DNA from: Paracoccus lutimaris | GTDB taxonomy: Bacteria > Pseudomonadota > Alphaproteobacteria > Rhodobacterales > Rhodobacteraceae | Direction of reading: 5' to 3' | Length of the DNA stretch: 64,000 bases | Assembly (NCBI RefSeq): GCF_003337565.1 | Contig: NZ_QPJL01000019.1 | Location: forward strand, 1-64,000 | Part shown: piece after piece, positions 53,972 to 63,289 of the stretch | How the letters are laid out: each line of letters begins with the position of its first letter | How positions within the stretch are numbered: position 1 is the first letter of the stretch | Position numbers and translations under genes: made by a program | The notes under the pieces: generated by a model | Told to the model about the DNA's origin: nothing | Seen by the model: the letters and a program-made list of their open reading frames with translations, nothing else | The model's database searches: none

Positions 53972-55015
53972 GTGCCGAAGCCCACACAGAAGCAGACGAT
54001 CTATGACATTGCCCAGCAGATCGGCACCTCGCCCTCGACTGTCAGCGCGGCGCTGAACGGGACATGGAAGGCACGGCGGATCAAGGCCGAAACCGCCGAG
54101 CGCATCATCGCGCTGGCCGGGCAGATGGGCTATTCGGTGAACCTGCAGGCGCGGGGCTTGCGCACGGCGCGTTCGGGGCTGGTCGGGCTGATCCTGCCCG
54201 AGCACAACAACCGCTTCTTCTCGGATCTCAGCCAAAGCTTCACGCTTGAGGCGCGGGCGCGCGGCCAGATCCCGGTGATCATCGCCACCCAGCGCGACCC
54301 CAAGGCCGAGATGCAGACCGTGCAGGACCTGCTGGCCTATTCGATTGATGCGCTGTTTGTGGCCGGCGCCGCCGGACCGCAGCAGATCAGCGCATTCTGC
54401 CAGGCGGCAGAGCTGCCGCATGTCTTCATTGACCAGCCCTGCCCCGGCGCCTCTTCCGTCATCACCGACAATGAGGACGGCGCCCGCCGGCTGACCCGCG
54501 CCATCATCGAAACGCTGCAACCCGCAATCGCCCCGCCGCGCGACCGCATCTATCTGATCGGCGGCGATGGCCGGCTGCATGTCTCGTCGCGCCGCATCGC
54601 CGGTTTCCGCGCCGAGATCGAGGCCCATTTCGGCCAATGCGACGACGCGCAGGTGATCGCCTGCGGCTATGCCCCCGAGATGGCCCTGGCCAGCATCCGG
54701 GCGCTTTACGACCAGCTGGGGGGGCTGCCCGCCGGCATCTTCGCCAATTCGATCAACGTCTTCGAGGCGCTGCTGCGGTTTCTGGTCGAGCTGCCCGAGG
54801 CCGAGCTGCAATCCGTCTCGATGGGCTGTTTCGACTATGACCCCTATGGCGAGCTGCTGCGCGTGCCGGTCCATATGATCCGCCAGCGCCACCGGCAGCT
54901 GGTTCGCACCGCCTATGAGCTGATGGACCAGCCTCCCGAGCACCCCGAACTGGTCACCGTCAAACCCGAGCTCTACCCGGCGCCGGCCCGCGCCGCGCGG
55001 GTTCCGGCGCAATGA
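53972..55015 (+). CDS. LacI-family transcriptional regulator
   Basis: A 347-residue LacI protein. The N-terminal helix-turn-helix and hinge (TIYDIAQQIGTSPSTVSAALNGTWKARRIKAETAERII, about 8-48; hinge helix to about 66) are followed by a PBP1-type sugar-binding core. It starts with GTG at 53972 behind a GGGGG stretch. Divergent from the sugar ABC operon, with two matching palindromes between them. The effector is presumably the sugar or its phosphate. Confidence 0.92.
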   Translation: MPKPTQKQTIYDIAQQIGTSPSTVSAALNGTWKARRIKAETAERIIALAGQMGYSVNLQARGLRTARSGLVGLILPEHNNRFFSDLSQSFTLEARARGQIPVIIATQRDPKAEMQTVQDLLAYSIDALFVAGAAGPQQISAFCQAAELPHVFIDQPCPGASSVITDNEDGARRLTRAIIETLQPAIAPPRDRIYLIGGDGRLHVSSRRIAGFRAEIEAHFGQCDDAQVIACGYAPEMALASIRALYDQLGGLPAGIFANSINVFEALLRFLVELPEAELQSVSMGCFDYDPYGELLRVPVHMIRQRHRQLVRTAYELMDQPPEHPELVTVKPELYPAPARAARVPAQ

Positions 55016-55034
55016 ACGGCCGGGGGCCCGCCGG

Positions 55035-55883
55035 CTAAAGCTTCAGCTCGACCAGCGCCTGCCGCATCACCTCGGGATCGGCATCGATGCCGGTCCAGTA
55101 CTTGATGCCGATGACGCCCTGATTGACCAGCATCCCCTGCCCGTCTGCGGTCTTGCAGCCCAGGGCCTGCGCCGCCCGCAGCAGCGGCGTCAGCGGCGGA
55201 TTGTGGATGCCATCCGCCACCACCATCGAGGGGCGCAGCGTGCTCAGGTCCAGATCCGGCATGCTGTCGACATCCGGAAACAGCCCGACCGAGGTTGCGT
55301 GGATCAGGATATCGGTGCCCTCGGGGATGGCGTAGCTGCCGTCCCAGGGCTGATAGCTGGCGCGGGCCGGGGTCTGCTGGTCGATCAGCTGCGCGACCTC
55401 CTCGCCCCGCGCGGCGCTGCGGTTCACGACGATGATCTCGGCCGCGCCGGCCAGCGCCATCTCGACCCCCACCGCGCGCGCGGCGCCGCCCGCACCCAAG
55501 AGAACGACGCGCTTGCCCTTGGGATCCGTCACCGCCTCAAGCGCGCGGACAAATCCCTTGCCGTCGGTGTTCTCGCCGATCAGCTGGTCGCCGCGCCGCA
55601 CGATGGTGTTGACCGCGCCGATGATGCGTGCCGAGTCCCCCAGACCGTCCAGATGCGCGATCACCGCGACCTTGTGCGGGATCGAACAGTTGAACCCCGC
55701 CCAGCCCATCGCCCGCGCACCGCGGACGGCATCGCCCAGATCCTCGGGCGCGACCTCGCAATTGATATAGCGCCAATCAAGCCCGTGATGGCGATAGGCG
55801 GCCTCGACCATGGCGACGGTCGGGTTCTCGGCCGCCGGCATCGCGAATGAGCCGGTCAGCGGGGACAGGAAATTATGGGTCAT
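55035..55883 (-). CDS. shikimate dehydrogenase-like protein (AroE/YdiB family)
   Basis: A 282-residue protein. It has the N-terminal substrate domain with the catalytic Lys in FNCSIPHKVAV and Asp in GENTDGKGF, then an NADP/NAD Rossmann domain (VLLGAGGAARAVGVEMA). The binding-loop sequence VNRSAARGE differs from the NRT motif of biosynthetic AroE. With its catabolic neighbourhood this suggests a quinate/shikimate dehydrogenase or a relative with another polyol substrate. Seventeen bases after the GMC oxidoreductase gene, so the two form an operon. Confidence 0.85.
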   Translation of the reverse strand: MTHNFLSPLTGSFAMPAAENPTVAMVEAAYRHHGLDWRYINCEVAPEDLGDAVRGARAMGWAGFNCSIPHKVAVIAHLDGLGDSARIIGAVNTIVRRGDQLIGENTDGKGFVRALEAVTDPKGKRVVLLGAGGAARAVGVEMALAGAAEIIVVNRSAARGEEVAQLIDQQTPARASYQPWDGSYAIPEGTDILIHATSVGLFPDVDSMPDLDLSTLRPSMVVADGIHNPPLTPLLRAAQALGCKTADGQGMLVNQGVIGIKYWTGIDADPEVMRQALVELKL

Positions 55884-55900
55884 CGGGTTCCTCCTATGGG

Positions 55901-57424
55901 TCAGGCGGCCAGCCTGTCGTCGCGCCACGCGGCGCGCAGATGGGTGCCGACGCGCAGGGCCTGCGCGCAGACGGTCAAAGCCGGATTCAGCGCCGCCGAG
56001 GACGGGAAGAACCCGGCATCGACGACATAAAGATTGGCATGGTCATGCGCCCGGCACATGCCGTCCAGTGCCGATGTGGCGGGGTCCGCGCCCATGCGCA
56101 CGGTACCGCATTGATGCGAGGGGGCCTCGATGCCGAAATCATGGCGCAGCACCATGGGAAAGATGCGGCGCAGGCGGGCGCGGATATGGGCGACGAAGCG
56201 CTCATGCGCGGGGCGGTCGCCGGGACGATAGGCGATCTCGACCCCGCCGCCGGGCAGCGCCCGCACCCGGCTTTCGGGATCGGGCAGGTCCTCGGACATG
56301 CAAAGCCAGTCGACGCTGTGCCGGCCCAGCAGATTCGCCAGGGGCGCGGGCACCCGGGGATAGGCGGCGCGGATCATCGGCCCCTGGATCTTGCCCAGCA
56401 TCTGCACGTTGCCGCGCGCCGCCGGATCGTCCGGCAGGCCATGGTAGAAATCGTTGACCGCCAATGTCTTGGGGAATTTCGTGTCATTGACGCCAAGGGG
56501 CATCAGCCCCATCAGCCCGGTCAGGTGATGGTTCATCAGATAGCGCCCGACCACGCCCGAGCGGTTCGCCAGGCCCTGCGGATGCGCGTCATCCGCGGAT
56601 CTGAGCAGGATCAGCGCCGAATTGATCGCCCCGGCGGACAGCACGAACAGCGGCGCCTCGACGCGCAGGGTCTGGCCGTTGCGCAAGACCTCGGCGGCGC
56701 TGATGCGCCCGTCCGCGCCGGCGATCAGCCGCGTCACCTGCGCGCCGGTCCATAGCGTGACGTCGGGATGGCGCAGCAAGGGCCGGATCAGCCGCGTCTC
56801 GGCATCGCCCTTGGCGTCATGGCGGCAGATGAAGGCGTCGCAGGTGCCGCAGCGCCGGCAATTGCCGCCCGGCCCGAAATCCACCGCCGAAGGCATGTGA
56901 AAGGGCCGCAGACCCTGCCCCCGCAGCGCCTCGGCCATGCGGGCCAGAACCGGCTCATGCGGGATGGCGGCATGGGCATAGGGGGCCGCGCGCGGCGGCT
57001 CGGTCGGGTCCTGCCCAGCCTCGCCCCGGACGCCGAACAGCCGCTCTGCCTCGTCATAATGCCCGGCCAGATCGGCATAGGAAATCGGCCAGGCGGGCGA
57101 GATCCCGCCCTCATGCGCGGTTTCCCGGAAATCGCCTTCGCGAAAGCGGAACATCGCGGTGCCATAGAATTTCGTATGCCCGCCGACATAGTAATATTGC
57201 CCCGGGCGATAGCGGCGCCCGGTCTCGTCCTGATATTCCTCGCGCGTCTTGTAGCGGGCCTGCACGAAGACCGCCTCGGCATCGGCGTTCTGCGGCTCGT
57301 TGGGCAGGAAATCGCCGCGCTCAAGGATCAGGATGCGCGCGCCGGACCCGGCCAGCCGATGCGCCACCGCACCACCGCCGACACCGGATCCGATGATGAC
57401 CACGTCCGGCCTGATGCTCTCCAT
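55901..57424 (-). CDS. GMC-family FAD oxidoreductase with Cys cluster
   Basis: A 507-residue GMC flavoprotein. N-terminal FAD motif VVIIGSGVGGGAVAHRLA; C-terminal GMC signature with the active-site His in APSHQCGTVRMG and Asn in AALNPALTVCAQALRVG. An unusual CRRCGTCDAFICRHDAKGDAE segment (about residues 200-220) provides four close Cys. Some GMC sugar dehydrogenases carry an iron-sulphur cluster, which is one possibility; disulphides are another. No signal peptide at the ATG chosen (57424). Substrate is probably a sugar or polyol. Paired with the AroE-like gene and divergent from an AraC gene. Confidence 0.85.
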   Translation of the reverse strand: MESIRPDVVIIGSGVGGGAVAHRLAGSGARILILERGDFLPNEPQNADAEAVFVQARYKTREEYQDETGRRYRPGQYYYVGGHTKFYGTAMFRFREGDFRETAHEGGISPAWPISYADLAGHYDEAERLFGVRGEAGQDPTEPPRAAPYAHAAIPHEPVLARMAEALRGQGLRPFHMPSAVDFGPGGNCRRCGTCDAFICRHDAKGDAETRLIRPLLRHPDVTLWTGAQVTRLIAGADGRISAAEVLRNGQTLRVEAPLFVLSAGAINSALILLRSADDAHPQGLANRSGVVGRYLMNHHLTGLMGLMPLGVNDTKFPKTLAVNDFYHGLPDDPAARGNVQMLGKIQGPMIRAAYPRVPAPLANLLGRHSVDWLCMSEDLPDPESRVRALPGGGVEIAYRPGDRPAHERFVAHIRARLRRIFPMVLRHDFGIEAPSHQCGTVRMGADPATSALDGMCRAHDHANLYVVDAGFFPSSAALNPALTVCAQALRVGTHLRAAWRDDRLAA

Positions 57425-57548
57425 GCTGGCTGCTCCCTGTGCTTGCACCCCCAGAATAGGCGGCCAGGACCGGCGCGCCATTCCCATCCACCGCAAGAAA
57501 TTGTACGATTGCCGCATCTGTTCATGCCGCTTAGGTCGTAATTCGTCC

Positions 57549-58421
57549 ATGCAACCCTGGTTCGAGACCGTCGCCATTCCCCCCGACCGCTCATGGCTGC
57601 TGTTTGACCGGCAATTGCCCGGCTTTCCCTTCAACTGGCACTATCACCCGGAATTCGAGCTGACGCTGACCGTGAACAGCCGCGGCATGCGCTTCGTGGG
57701 CGATCATGTCGAACGCTATGACGATGGCGACCTGGTGCTGCTGGGGCCGAACCTGCCCCATGCCTGGCAATCGGGCGAGCTGGTCGCCGAGGGCATGCAT
57801 CGCGCCATCGTCTGCTGGTTCACCCGCGACTGGATCGAGCAGCTGCTGGCCTTGATGCCCGAACTTGCGCCGGTTTCGGGGCTGCTGGCCGATGCCGGGC
57901 GCGGGCTGGAATTTGGCGGCGATACGGTGGCACGCCTGCGGCCCCGCATGCTGGCGCTGAGCGCTGCGCCGCCGGCGCGGCAGGTGCTCGAACTGCAGGG
58001 CCTGCTGCTGGACCTGGCCGATGCGGAACGGCGCCCCCTGGCCTCGGGCGAGATCGCGGTCAGCGAAATTCCCCGCGACCGGGCGCGGATGCAGCGGGTG
58101 CTGGACTGGCTGCACGCCCATTACCACGAGCCGCTGCGGCTGGCGCCGCTGCGCCGGATCGCGCATCTGACCGACAGCCAATTGCAGCGTGTCTTCAAGC
58201 GCAGCACCCGCATGTCGATCAGCCAGTATGTGACGCAGCTGCGCATCGGCCGTGCCTGCCAGATGCTGATCCAGACCGACCTGCCGATCAGCCGCATCGC
58301 CGCGGATTGCGGCTTTTCCGACGCCGCACATTTTGCCCGCCAGTTCCGCGCAGCCAAGGGGCTGCCGCCCTCGCATTTTCGCCACCGCTTCGATCCCGCC
58401 CGGCTGTCCGATCCCGCCTGA
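57549..58421 (+). CDS. AraC-family transcriptional regulator
   Basis: A 290-residue AraC protein. The N-terminal cupin-type sensor (about 10-110; FNWHYHPEFELTLTVNSRG) and C-terminal double helix-turn-helix (about 180-285; LRLAPLRRIAHLTDSQLQRVFKRSTRMSISQYVTQLRIGRACQML, then ISRIAADCGFSDAAHFARQFRAAKGLPPSHFR) are clear. It is divergent from the GMC/AroE operon over a 124-bp gap and points toward the DapA-family gene, so it could control either side. Confidence 0.92.
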   Translation: MQPWFETVAIPPDRSWLLFDRQLPGFPFNWHYHPEFELTLTVNSRGMRFVGDHVERYDDGDLVLLGPNLPHAWQSGELVAEGMHRAIVCWFTRDWIEQLLALMPELAPVSGLLADAGRGLEFGGDTVARLRPRMLALSAAPPARQVLELQGLLLDLADAERRPLASGEIAVSEIPRDRARMQRVLDWLHAHYHEPLRLAPLRRIAHLTDSQLQRVFKRSTRMSISQYVTQLRIGRACQMLIQTDLPISRIAADCGFSDAAHFARQFRAAKGLPPSHFRHRFDPARLSDPA

Positions 58422-58523
58422 CCCAGTTTTTCTAATGCCGGACCGGTGAACATTCTGCTTTGCGCTGCGCGCGCGGGATACCTTACCACTGCGGACAAGC
58501 AGCACATCACGAGGAAGGCCGCC

Positions 58524-59441
58524 ATGACGCCACGAATGGTTCTTGAGGGCATCTATACCCCGCTGATCACGCCATTCCGGGCCGACGGCTCCTTCGATCT
58601 GGAGGCGCTGGACGCGCTGATCGAACGCTTGATCGGCGCCGGCGTGCACGGGCTGATCTCGGGCGGCTCGACCGGCGAGAATTACGCCGAAACCGTCGAG
58701 GAGCGGCTGGAACTGGCCCGTTTCACCGTCGCGCGCGTCAATGGCCGGCTGCCGGTCATCGTCGGCACCGGGGCCATGCGCACCCCCGATTCGATCGCGC
58801 TGGCGCAGGGCGCGCGCGATATGGGGGCGGATGCGATCCTGCTGGCGACGCCGCCCTATTCGGTCCCGACCGAGACCGAGAATGCGCTGAACGCGCTGGC
58901 CATCGACCGTGCCGCCGATCTGCCGGTGATCCTTTACAACTATCCTGGCCGCATGGGCGTCGCCATGGGGCGCGAGTTTCTGGACCGCGTCGGCCGCTCG
59001 AAGAACTTCATCGGCATCAAGGAAAGCTCGGGCGACATCAACCGCGTCCACCTGCTGGCGCGCGACTATCCGCATATCCAGCTGAGCTGCGGGATGGACG
59101 ATCAGGCGCTGGAATTCTTTGCCTGGGGGGCGCGCAGCTGGATCTGCGCCGGCTCGAATTTCCTGCCCGAGGCGCATATCGCGCTCTATGAGGCCTGCGT
59201 CCTGCGCGGCGATTTCGACCAGGGCCGCCGCATCATGTCGGCGATGCTGCCGCTGATGGCGGTGCTGGAACAGGGCGGCAAGTTCATCCAATGCGTCAAG
59301 CACGGGGTCGAGACCACCGGCCTGCGGGCCGGACCGCTGCGGCCGCCGCTGAAAGGGCTGAACAAGGACGAGAAACGCGCGCTGGAACAGGTGATCCGCA
59401 CGCTGAAAACCACCGTCACGGCGATTACGGAAGGGAACTGA
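58524..59441 (+). CDS. DapA-family lyase/deaminase
   Basis: A 305-residue class I aldolase-fold protein of the DHDPS/NAL family. Schiff-base Lys is in IGIKESSGD, Tyr in ILYNYPGRMGV, and the carboxylate-binding loop GGSTGENY replaces the usual GTTGE. True DapA is unlikely given the catabolic setting. The gene order with an aldehyde dehydrogenase and an FAD oxidase recalls hydroxyproline-type pathways, where a DapA homologue deaminates the pyrroline intermediate, but other 2-keto acid pathways fit too. GAGGAAGG precedes the ATG. Confidence 0.82.
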   Translation: MTPRMVLEGIYTPLITPFRADGSFDLEALDALIERLIGAGVHGLISGGSTGENYAETVEERLELARFTVARVNGRLPVIVGTGAMRTPDSIALAQGARDMGADAILLATPPYSVPTETENALNALAIDRAADLPVILYNYPGRMGVAMGREFLDRVGRSKNFIGIKESSGDINRVHLLARDYPHIQLSCGMDDQALEFFAWGARSWICAGSNFLPEAHIALYEACVLRGDFDQGRRIMSAMLPLMAVLEQGGKFIQCVKHGVETTGLRAGPLRPPLKGLNKDEKRALEQVIRTLKTTVTAITEGN

Positions 59442-59442
59442 G

Positions 59443-60948
59443 ATGAGCGATCTTCTGACCGCAGAGGAATACAGGGCCATCGCCGCCGGGCTGAGCCTGC
59501 CGCAGAATGCCTTTATCGATGGCACCTACCGGCCGGCGCTTTCGGGCCGGACCTTCGCGACCATAAACCCGGCGACCGGCGAGACGCTGACCGAAATCGC
59601 CGCCTGCGGCCCCGAGGATGTGGATCTGGCGGTAGGCAAGGCCCGCGAGGCCTTTGACGATGGGCGCTGGTCGCACCTGCATCCCGGCGCCCGCAAGGAG
59701 GTGCTGATCCGGCTTTGCAAGCTGATGACCCGCGAGGCGCGCGAGCTGGCGGTGATGGAAAGCCTCGACAGCGGCAAGACCATCCATGATTGCGAAACCG
59801 TGGACCTGCCCGAGGCGATCCATGTCATCAAATGGCATGCCGAGCTGATCGACAAGATCTACGATCAGGTGGCGCCCGCCTCGGACGACCATATCGCCAT
59901 GGTGCTGCGCGAGCCGGTCGGGGTCGTCGGTCTGGTGTTGCCCTGGAACTTTCCCCTGCTGATGCTGGCCTGGAAAATCGGCCCGGCGCTGGCCGCCGGC
60001 TGCTCGGTCGTGGTCAAGCCCACCGCCGAGACCACGCTGACCGCGCTGCGCGTCGCCGAACTGGCCATGCAGGCCGGGCTGCCCCGCGGCGTGTTGAACG
60101 TCGTCACCGGTTCGGGCCCGGAGGTCGGCGAGCCGCTGGGCCGGCACCCGGATGTGGACATGGTCAGCTTTACCGGCTCGACCGCGACCGGGCGGCGTTT
60201 CCTGCATTACTCGGCCGACAGCAACCTCAAGGAGGTGGTGCTGGAACTGGGCGGCAAGAACCCCTGCATCGTGCTGGAGGATGCCGAGGATCTGGACGCG
60301 GTCGCGGCGCATGTCGTCAATGGCGCCTTCTGGAACATGGGGCAGAACTGCTCGGCCGCCTCGCGGCTGATCGTGCACGAGGCCGTTCAGGAACCGCTGC
60401 TGGCGCGCATCCGCGCCCATGCCCGCGAATGGGTCCTTGGCGATCCGCTGGACCCGCAGGTGCGGGTCGGGGCGCTGGTCTCGGCGGCGCATTTCCAGAA
60501 GGTCAGCGCCTATCTGGAGGCGGCGCGGCAAGAGACGATCCTGCTCGGCGGCAACAGCCCCGCCGCCGGCTTTATCGAGCCGACCGTCGTTCAGGCCGGT
60601 CGCGGCAGCAGGATGGCGGTCGAGGAGATCTTTGGCCCGATCCTGACAGTGATCCCGGTCAGCAGCTTCGAGGAGGCGATCGCCGTCGCCAATGACACCG
60701 AATACGGGCTGGCCGCCTCGATCTTTACGGCCAATGGCAAGCGGGCGCTGCGCGGGGCGCGGATGCTGCGCGCCGGCACGGTGACCGTGAACAGTTTTGG
60801 CGAAGGTGACATCACCACCCCCTTCGGCGGCTACAGGCAGTCCGGTTTCGGCGGGCGCGACAACAGCATCCACGCGCATGATCAATATACCCAGCTGAAA
60901 ACCATCTGGCTGGATCTGACCGACCATGCTGATACGGCGCTGGATTAA
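59443..60948 (+). CDS. NAD(P)-dependent aldehyde dehydrogenase
   Basis: A 501-residue ALDH. It has WNFPLLMLAWKIGPALAAG, NAD site FTGSTATGRRFL, general base Glu in LELGGKNP and catalytic Cys in NMGQNCSAASR, with EEIFGPILTV near the C-terminus. Sequence type resembles the PuuC/betaine-aldehyde group (amino-aldehyde or semialdehyde substrates). It starts one base after the DapA-family stop, so it should act on the next intermediate of the same route. Confidence 0.9.
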   Translation: MSDLLTAEEYRAIAAGLSLPQNAFIDGTYRPALSGRTFATINPATGETLTEIAACGPEDVDLAVGKAREAFDDGRWSHLHPGARKEVLIRLCKLMTREARELAVMESLDSGKTIHDCETVDLPEAIHVIKWHAELIDKIYDQVAPASDDHIAMVLREPVGVVGLVLPWNFPLLMLAWKIGPALAAGCSVVVKPTAETTLTALRVAELAMQAGLPRGVLNVVTGSGPEVGEPLGRHPDVDMVSFTGSTATGRRFLHYSADSNLKEVVLELGGKNPCIVLEDAEDLDAVAAHVVNGAFWNMGQNCSAASRLIVHEAVQEPLLARIRAHAREWVLGDPLDPQVRVGALVSAAHFQKVSAYLEAARQETILLGGNSPAAGFIEPTVVQAGRGSRMAVEEIFGPILTVIPVSSFEEAIAVANDTEYGLAASIFTANGKRALRGARMLRAGTVTVNSFGEGDITTPFGGYRQSGFGGRDNSIHAHDQYTQLKTIWLDLTDHADTALD

Positions 60949-60962
60949 GGTGTCGCCCGGCC

Positions 60963-62309
60963 ATGACCACGCATCAGGCAGCCCGTCTTCCTGTCTTTAC
61001 CGGCCCGGCGGGCTGGCGCGCGATCCTGCCCGCGACCGCGCCGCGCGCCACGCTTGACGGCCCCGCAGGTTGCGACATCGCCATCATCGGCGCGGGCTTT
61101 GCCGGGCTTTCCGCCGCGCGCAGGCTCAGGCAGATCGACCCGCAGCTTGAGGTGGTAATCCTTGACGCCACCCGCATCGCCGAAGGCGGGACCGGACGCA
61201 ATTCCGGCTTCATGATCGATCTGCCGCATGTGCTGACCTCATCCGATTATGCCGGCTCGGAAGACGGTCAGGACCGGCAGACCGCCCGGCTCAACCGGCA
61301 GGCCATCGAATTCGCCGCCGGCGCCGTGCAGGATTACGCCATTCCGCCCGGCTATTTCCGCCGCGACGGCAAGATCAACGCCGCCGCCTCGGCCAATGGC
61401 ATGGCAGCCAATGCCAGCTATGCCGCCCATCTGCACCGGCTGGACGAGGCGCATGAGATGCTGGACGCGCAGGCCATGCGCACCATCACCGGCTCGGACT
61501 ATTATCTTGGCGGGCTTTACACACCGGGGACGGTGATGCTGCAACCGGCGGGCTATGTGCAGGGTCTTGCCGCCGGGCTCGAGCGCGCGGGCGTACGGAT
61601 CTATGAAAACGCCCCGGTCCTGAAGATCGAAGGCAATGCGCAGGGCTGGCGGCTGAAGACCGCGCAGGGCAGCGTTCAGGCGCAAAAGCTGATCCTTGCC
61701 AATAACGGCCATCTGGAAAGCTTTGGCTTCAAGCGCGGGCGGCTGATGCATATCATGCTGAACGCCTGCATGACCCAGGAACTGCCCCCCGAGGCCCTGC
61801 GCGCGCTTGGCGGGCAGGAATGCTGGGGCGCGACCCCGGCCGACCCCCTGGGCACCACCGTGCGCCGGATCGGCCCCGCACAGGGCGGCAACCGCATCAT
61901 CATCCGTCAGGGCGGCTATTACCGGCCCGAGATGCAGACCAGCGCCGCCGATCTGGCACGGGTGACGCGCAACATGCGGCGGAAATTCGACACGCGCTTT
62001 CCGCAGCTTGCCGGCATCCGCTTTGAACATTGCTGGTCGGGACATCTGTGCCTGTCGAAAAACGACGTCTCGGTCATGCGCGAGCTGGAGCCGGGGCTTT
62101 ACGCGGCCTGCGTCCAGAACGGCCTTGGCACGGTGCGCGGCACGCTGACCGGGATCGGCGCGGCGGAACTGGCCTGCGGCCAGACCAGCGCCGTCACCGG
62201 TTTCTTTACCGTGCAGGCCGAACCCCGACGCCTGCCGCCGCACCCTTTGGACAGCATCGGCGCCAATGCCTATCTGCGCTGGAAAGAGTGGCGCAGCCAG
62301 CTAGAATGA
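60963..62309 (+). CDS. FAD-dependent amine/amino-acid oxidoreductase
   Basis: A 448-residue DAO-family flavoenzyme. GxGxxG is in IAIIGAGFAGLSAARRL, followed by the GGTGRNSGFMIDLPH stretch typical of PuuB/OrdL-type oxidases, and a C-terminal GIRFEHCWSGHLCLSKNDVSV. It would oxidise an amine or imino acid, supplying the substrate for the neighbouring DapA-family enzyme and aldehyde dehydrogenase. 14 bases after the aldehyde dehydrogenase gene. Confidence 0.85.
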   Translation: MTTHQAARLPVFTGPAGWRAILPATAPRATLDGPAGCDIAIIGAGFAGLSAARRLRQIDPQLEVVILDATRIAEGGTGRNSGFMIDLPHVLTSSDYAGSEDGQDRQTARLNRQAIEFAAGAVQDYAIPPGYFRRDGKINAAASANGMAANASYAAHLHRLDEAHEMLDAQAMRTITGSDYYLGGLYTPGTVMLQPAGYVQGLAAGLERAGVRIYENAPVLKIEGNAQGWRLKTAQGSVQAQKLILANNGHLESFGFKRGRLMHIMLNACMTQELPPEALRALGGQECWGATPADPLGTTVRRIGPAQGGNRIIIRQGGYYRPEMQTSAADLARVTRNMRRKFDTRFPQLAGIRFEHCWSGHLCLSKNDVSVMRELEPGLYAACVQNGLGTVRGTLTGIGAAELACGQTSAVTGFFTVQAEPRRLPPHPLDSIGANAYLRWKEWRSQLE

Positions 62310-62338
62310 CCTTCCCGACCCCAAGGGAGGTTGCCGCC

Positions 62339-63283
62339 ATGCCGCCGATCAAGCGCCGTCATCTGCCCTCGCTTGGCGCTTTCGCGACATTCGAGGTGGC
62401 GGCCAAGCATCTCAGCTTCACGCTTGCCGCGCGCGAGCTGAACGTGACCCAGGGCGCCGTCAGCCAGCAGATCCGCCTGCTGGAACGCGCGCTGGACGTG
62501 GCGCTGTTCATCCGCAAGCACAATGCACTGGAGCTGACCCCGCAAGGCGCAAGCCTTTATGCGGGCGTGACGGCGGGGCTGGACCGGATCAGCGCCTCGG
62601 TCGGGGTGCTGACCGGCGATGCGGGGGCGCAGGGCGTCACCGTCTCGGCCACCGATGCCATGGCCAGCTATTGGCTGAAGCCGCTGATCGACAGCTTTCG
62701 TGCCCGCCATCCCGGCACCGGCTTTACCATCCTTGCCTCGGACGAGGATGACGCGCTGCGCAACTATGCCGAGGTGGATATCGCCATCCTTTGCGGCAAT
62801 GAGCGCTGCGAGGCGGGCGAGACCCTGCATTTCCTGTTTCCGGAAATCGCCCAGCCGGTCTGTTCGCCGGAATTCCTGACCCGGCACGGACCGTTTCCCG
62901 ACGCCGCGGCGCTGAACCGCACCGAGCTGTTGCACCTGCATGACCGCCATTGGGCCGGCGAGGCCATCGGCTGGCAGCCGCTGGGCTGGCCCGAATGGTT
63001 CCGGGCGCAGGGCAGCGAATGGGCAGGCGCGCGCCCGGCCCTTTCGACGAACAAGGTCGGCCTGCTGATCGAGGCGGCACTGGCCGGCCAGGGCATCATT
63101 CTGGGCTGGCATCACCTGATCCAGCCCCATATCGCCACGGGCTGCCTGGTCTTTGCCCATCCCGCGCCGGTCACGGCGGGGCGGGGCAATTTCCTGCATT
63201 GCAAGCCGAAATCCCTGCAGCGCCCCGAGGTCGCGGATTTCGTCGCCCATATCCTGGCCTCATTGCCGGATGCGATTGGATAG
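62339..63283 (+). CDS. LysR-family regulator, GcvA-like
   Basis: A 314-residue LysR protein. The winged helix (about 8-66: LPSLGAFATFEVAAKHLSFTLAARELNVTQGAVSQQIRLLERALDVALF) precedes a periplasmic-binding-like effector domain. The ATG at 62339 is preferred over one at 62306, because GGGAGG at 62325-62330 lies at ideal distance and the LPSLGAF start is typical of GcvA-type members. The earlier ATG would overlap the oxidase stop. Probable regulator of the DapA/ALDH/oxidase cluster, unusually placed at its end on the same strand. Confidence 0.9.
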   Translation: MPPIKRRHLPSLGAFATFEVAAKHLSFTLAARELNVTQGAVSQQIRLLERALDVALFIRKHNALELTPQGASLYAGVTAGLDRISASVGVLTGDAGAQGVTVSATDAMASYWLKPLIDSFRARHPGTGFTILASDEDDALRNYAEVDIAILCGNERCEAGETLHFLFPEIAQPVCSPEFLTRHGPFPDAAALNRTELLHLHDRHWAGEAIGWQPLGWPEWFRAQGSEWAGARPALSTNKVGLLIEAALAGQGIILGWHHLIQPHIATGCLVFAHPAPVTAGRGNFLHCKPKSLQRPEVADFVAHILASLPDAIG

Positions 63284-63289
63284 GACAGG

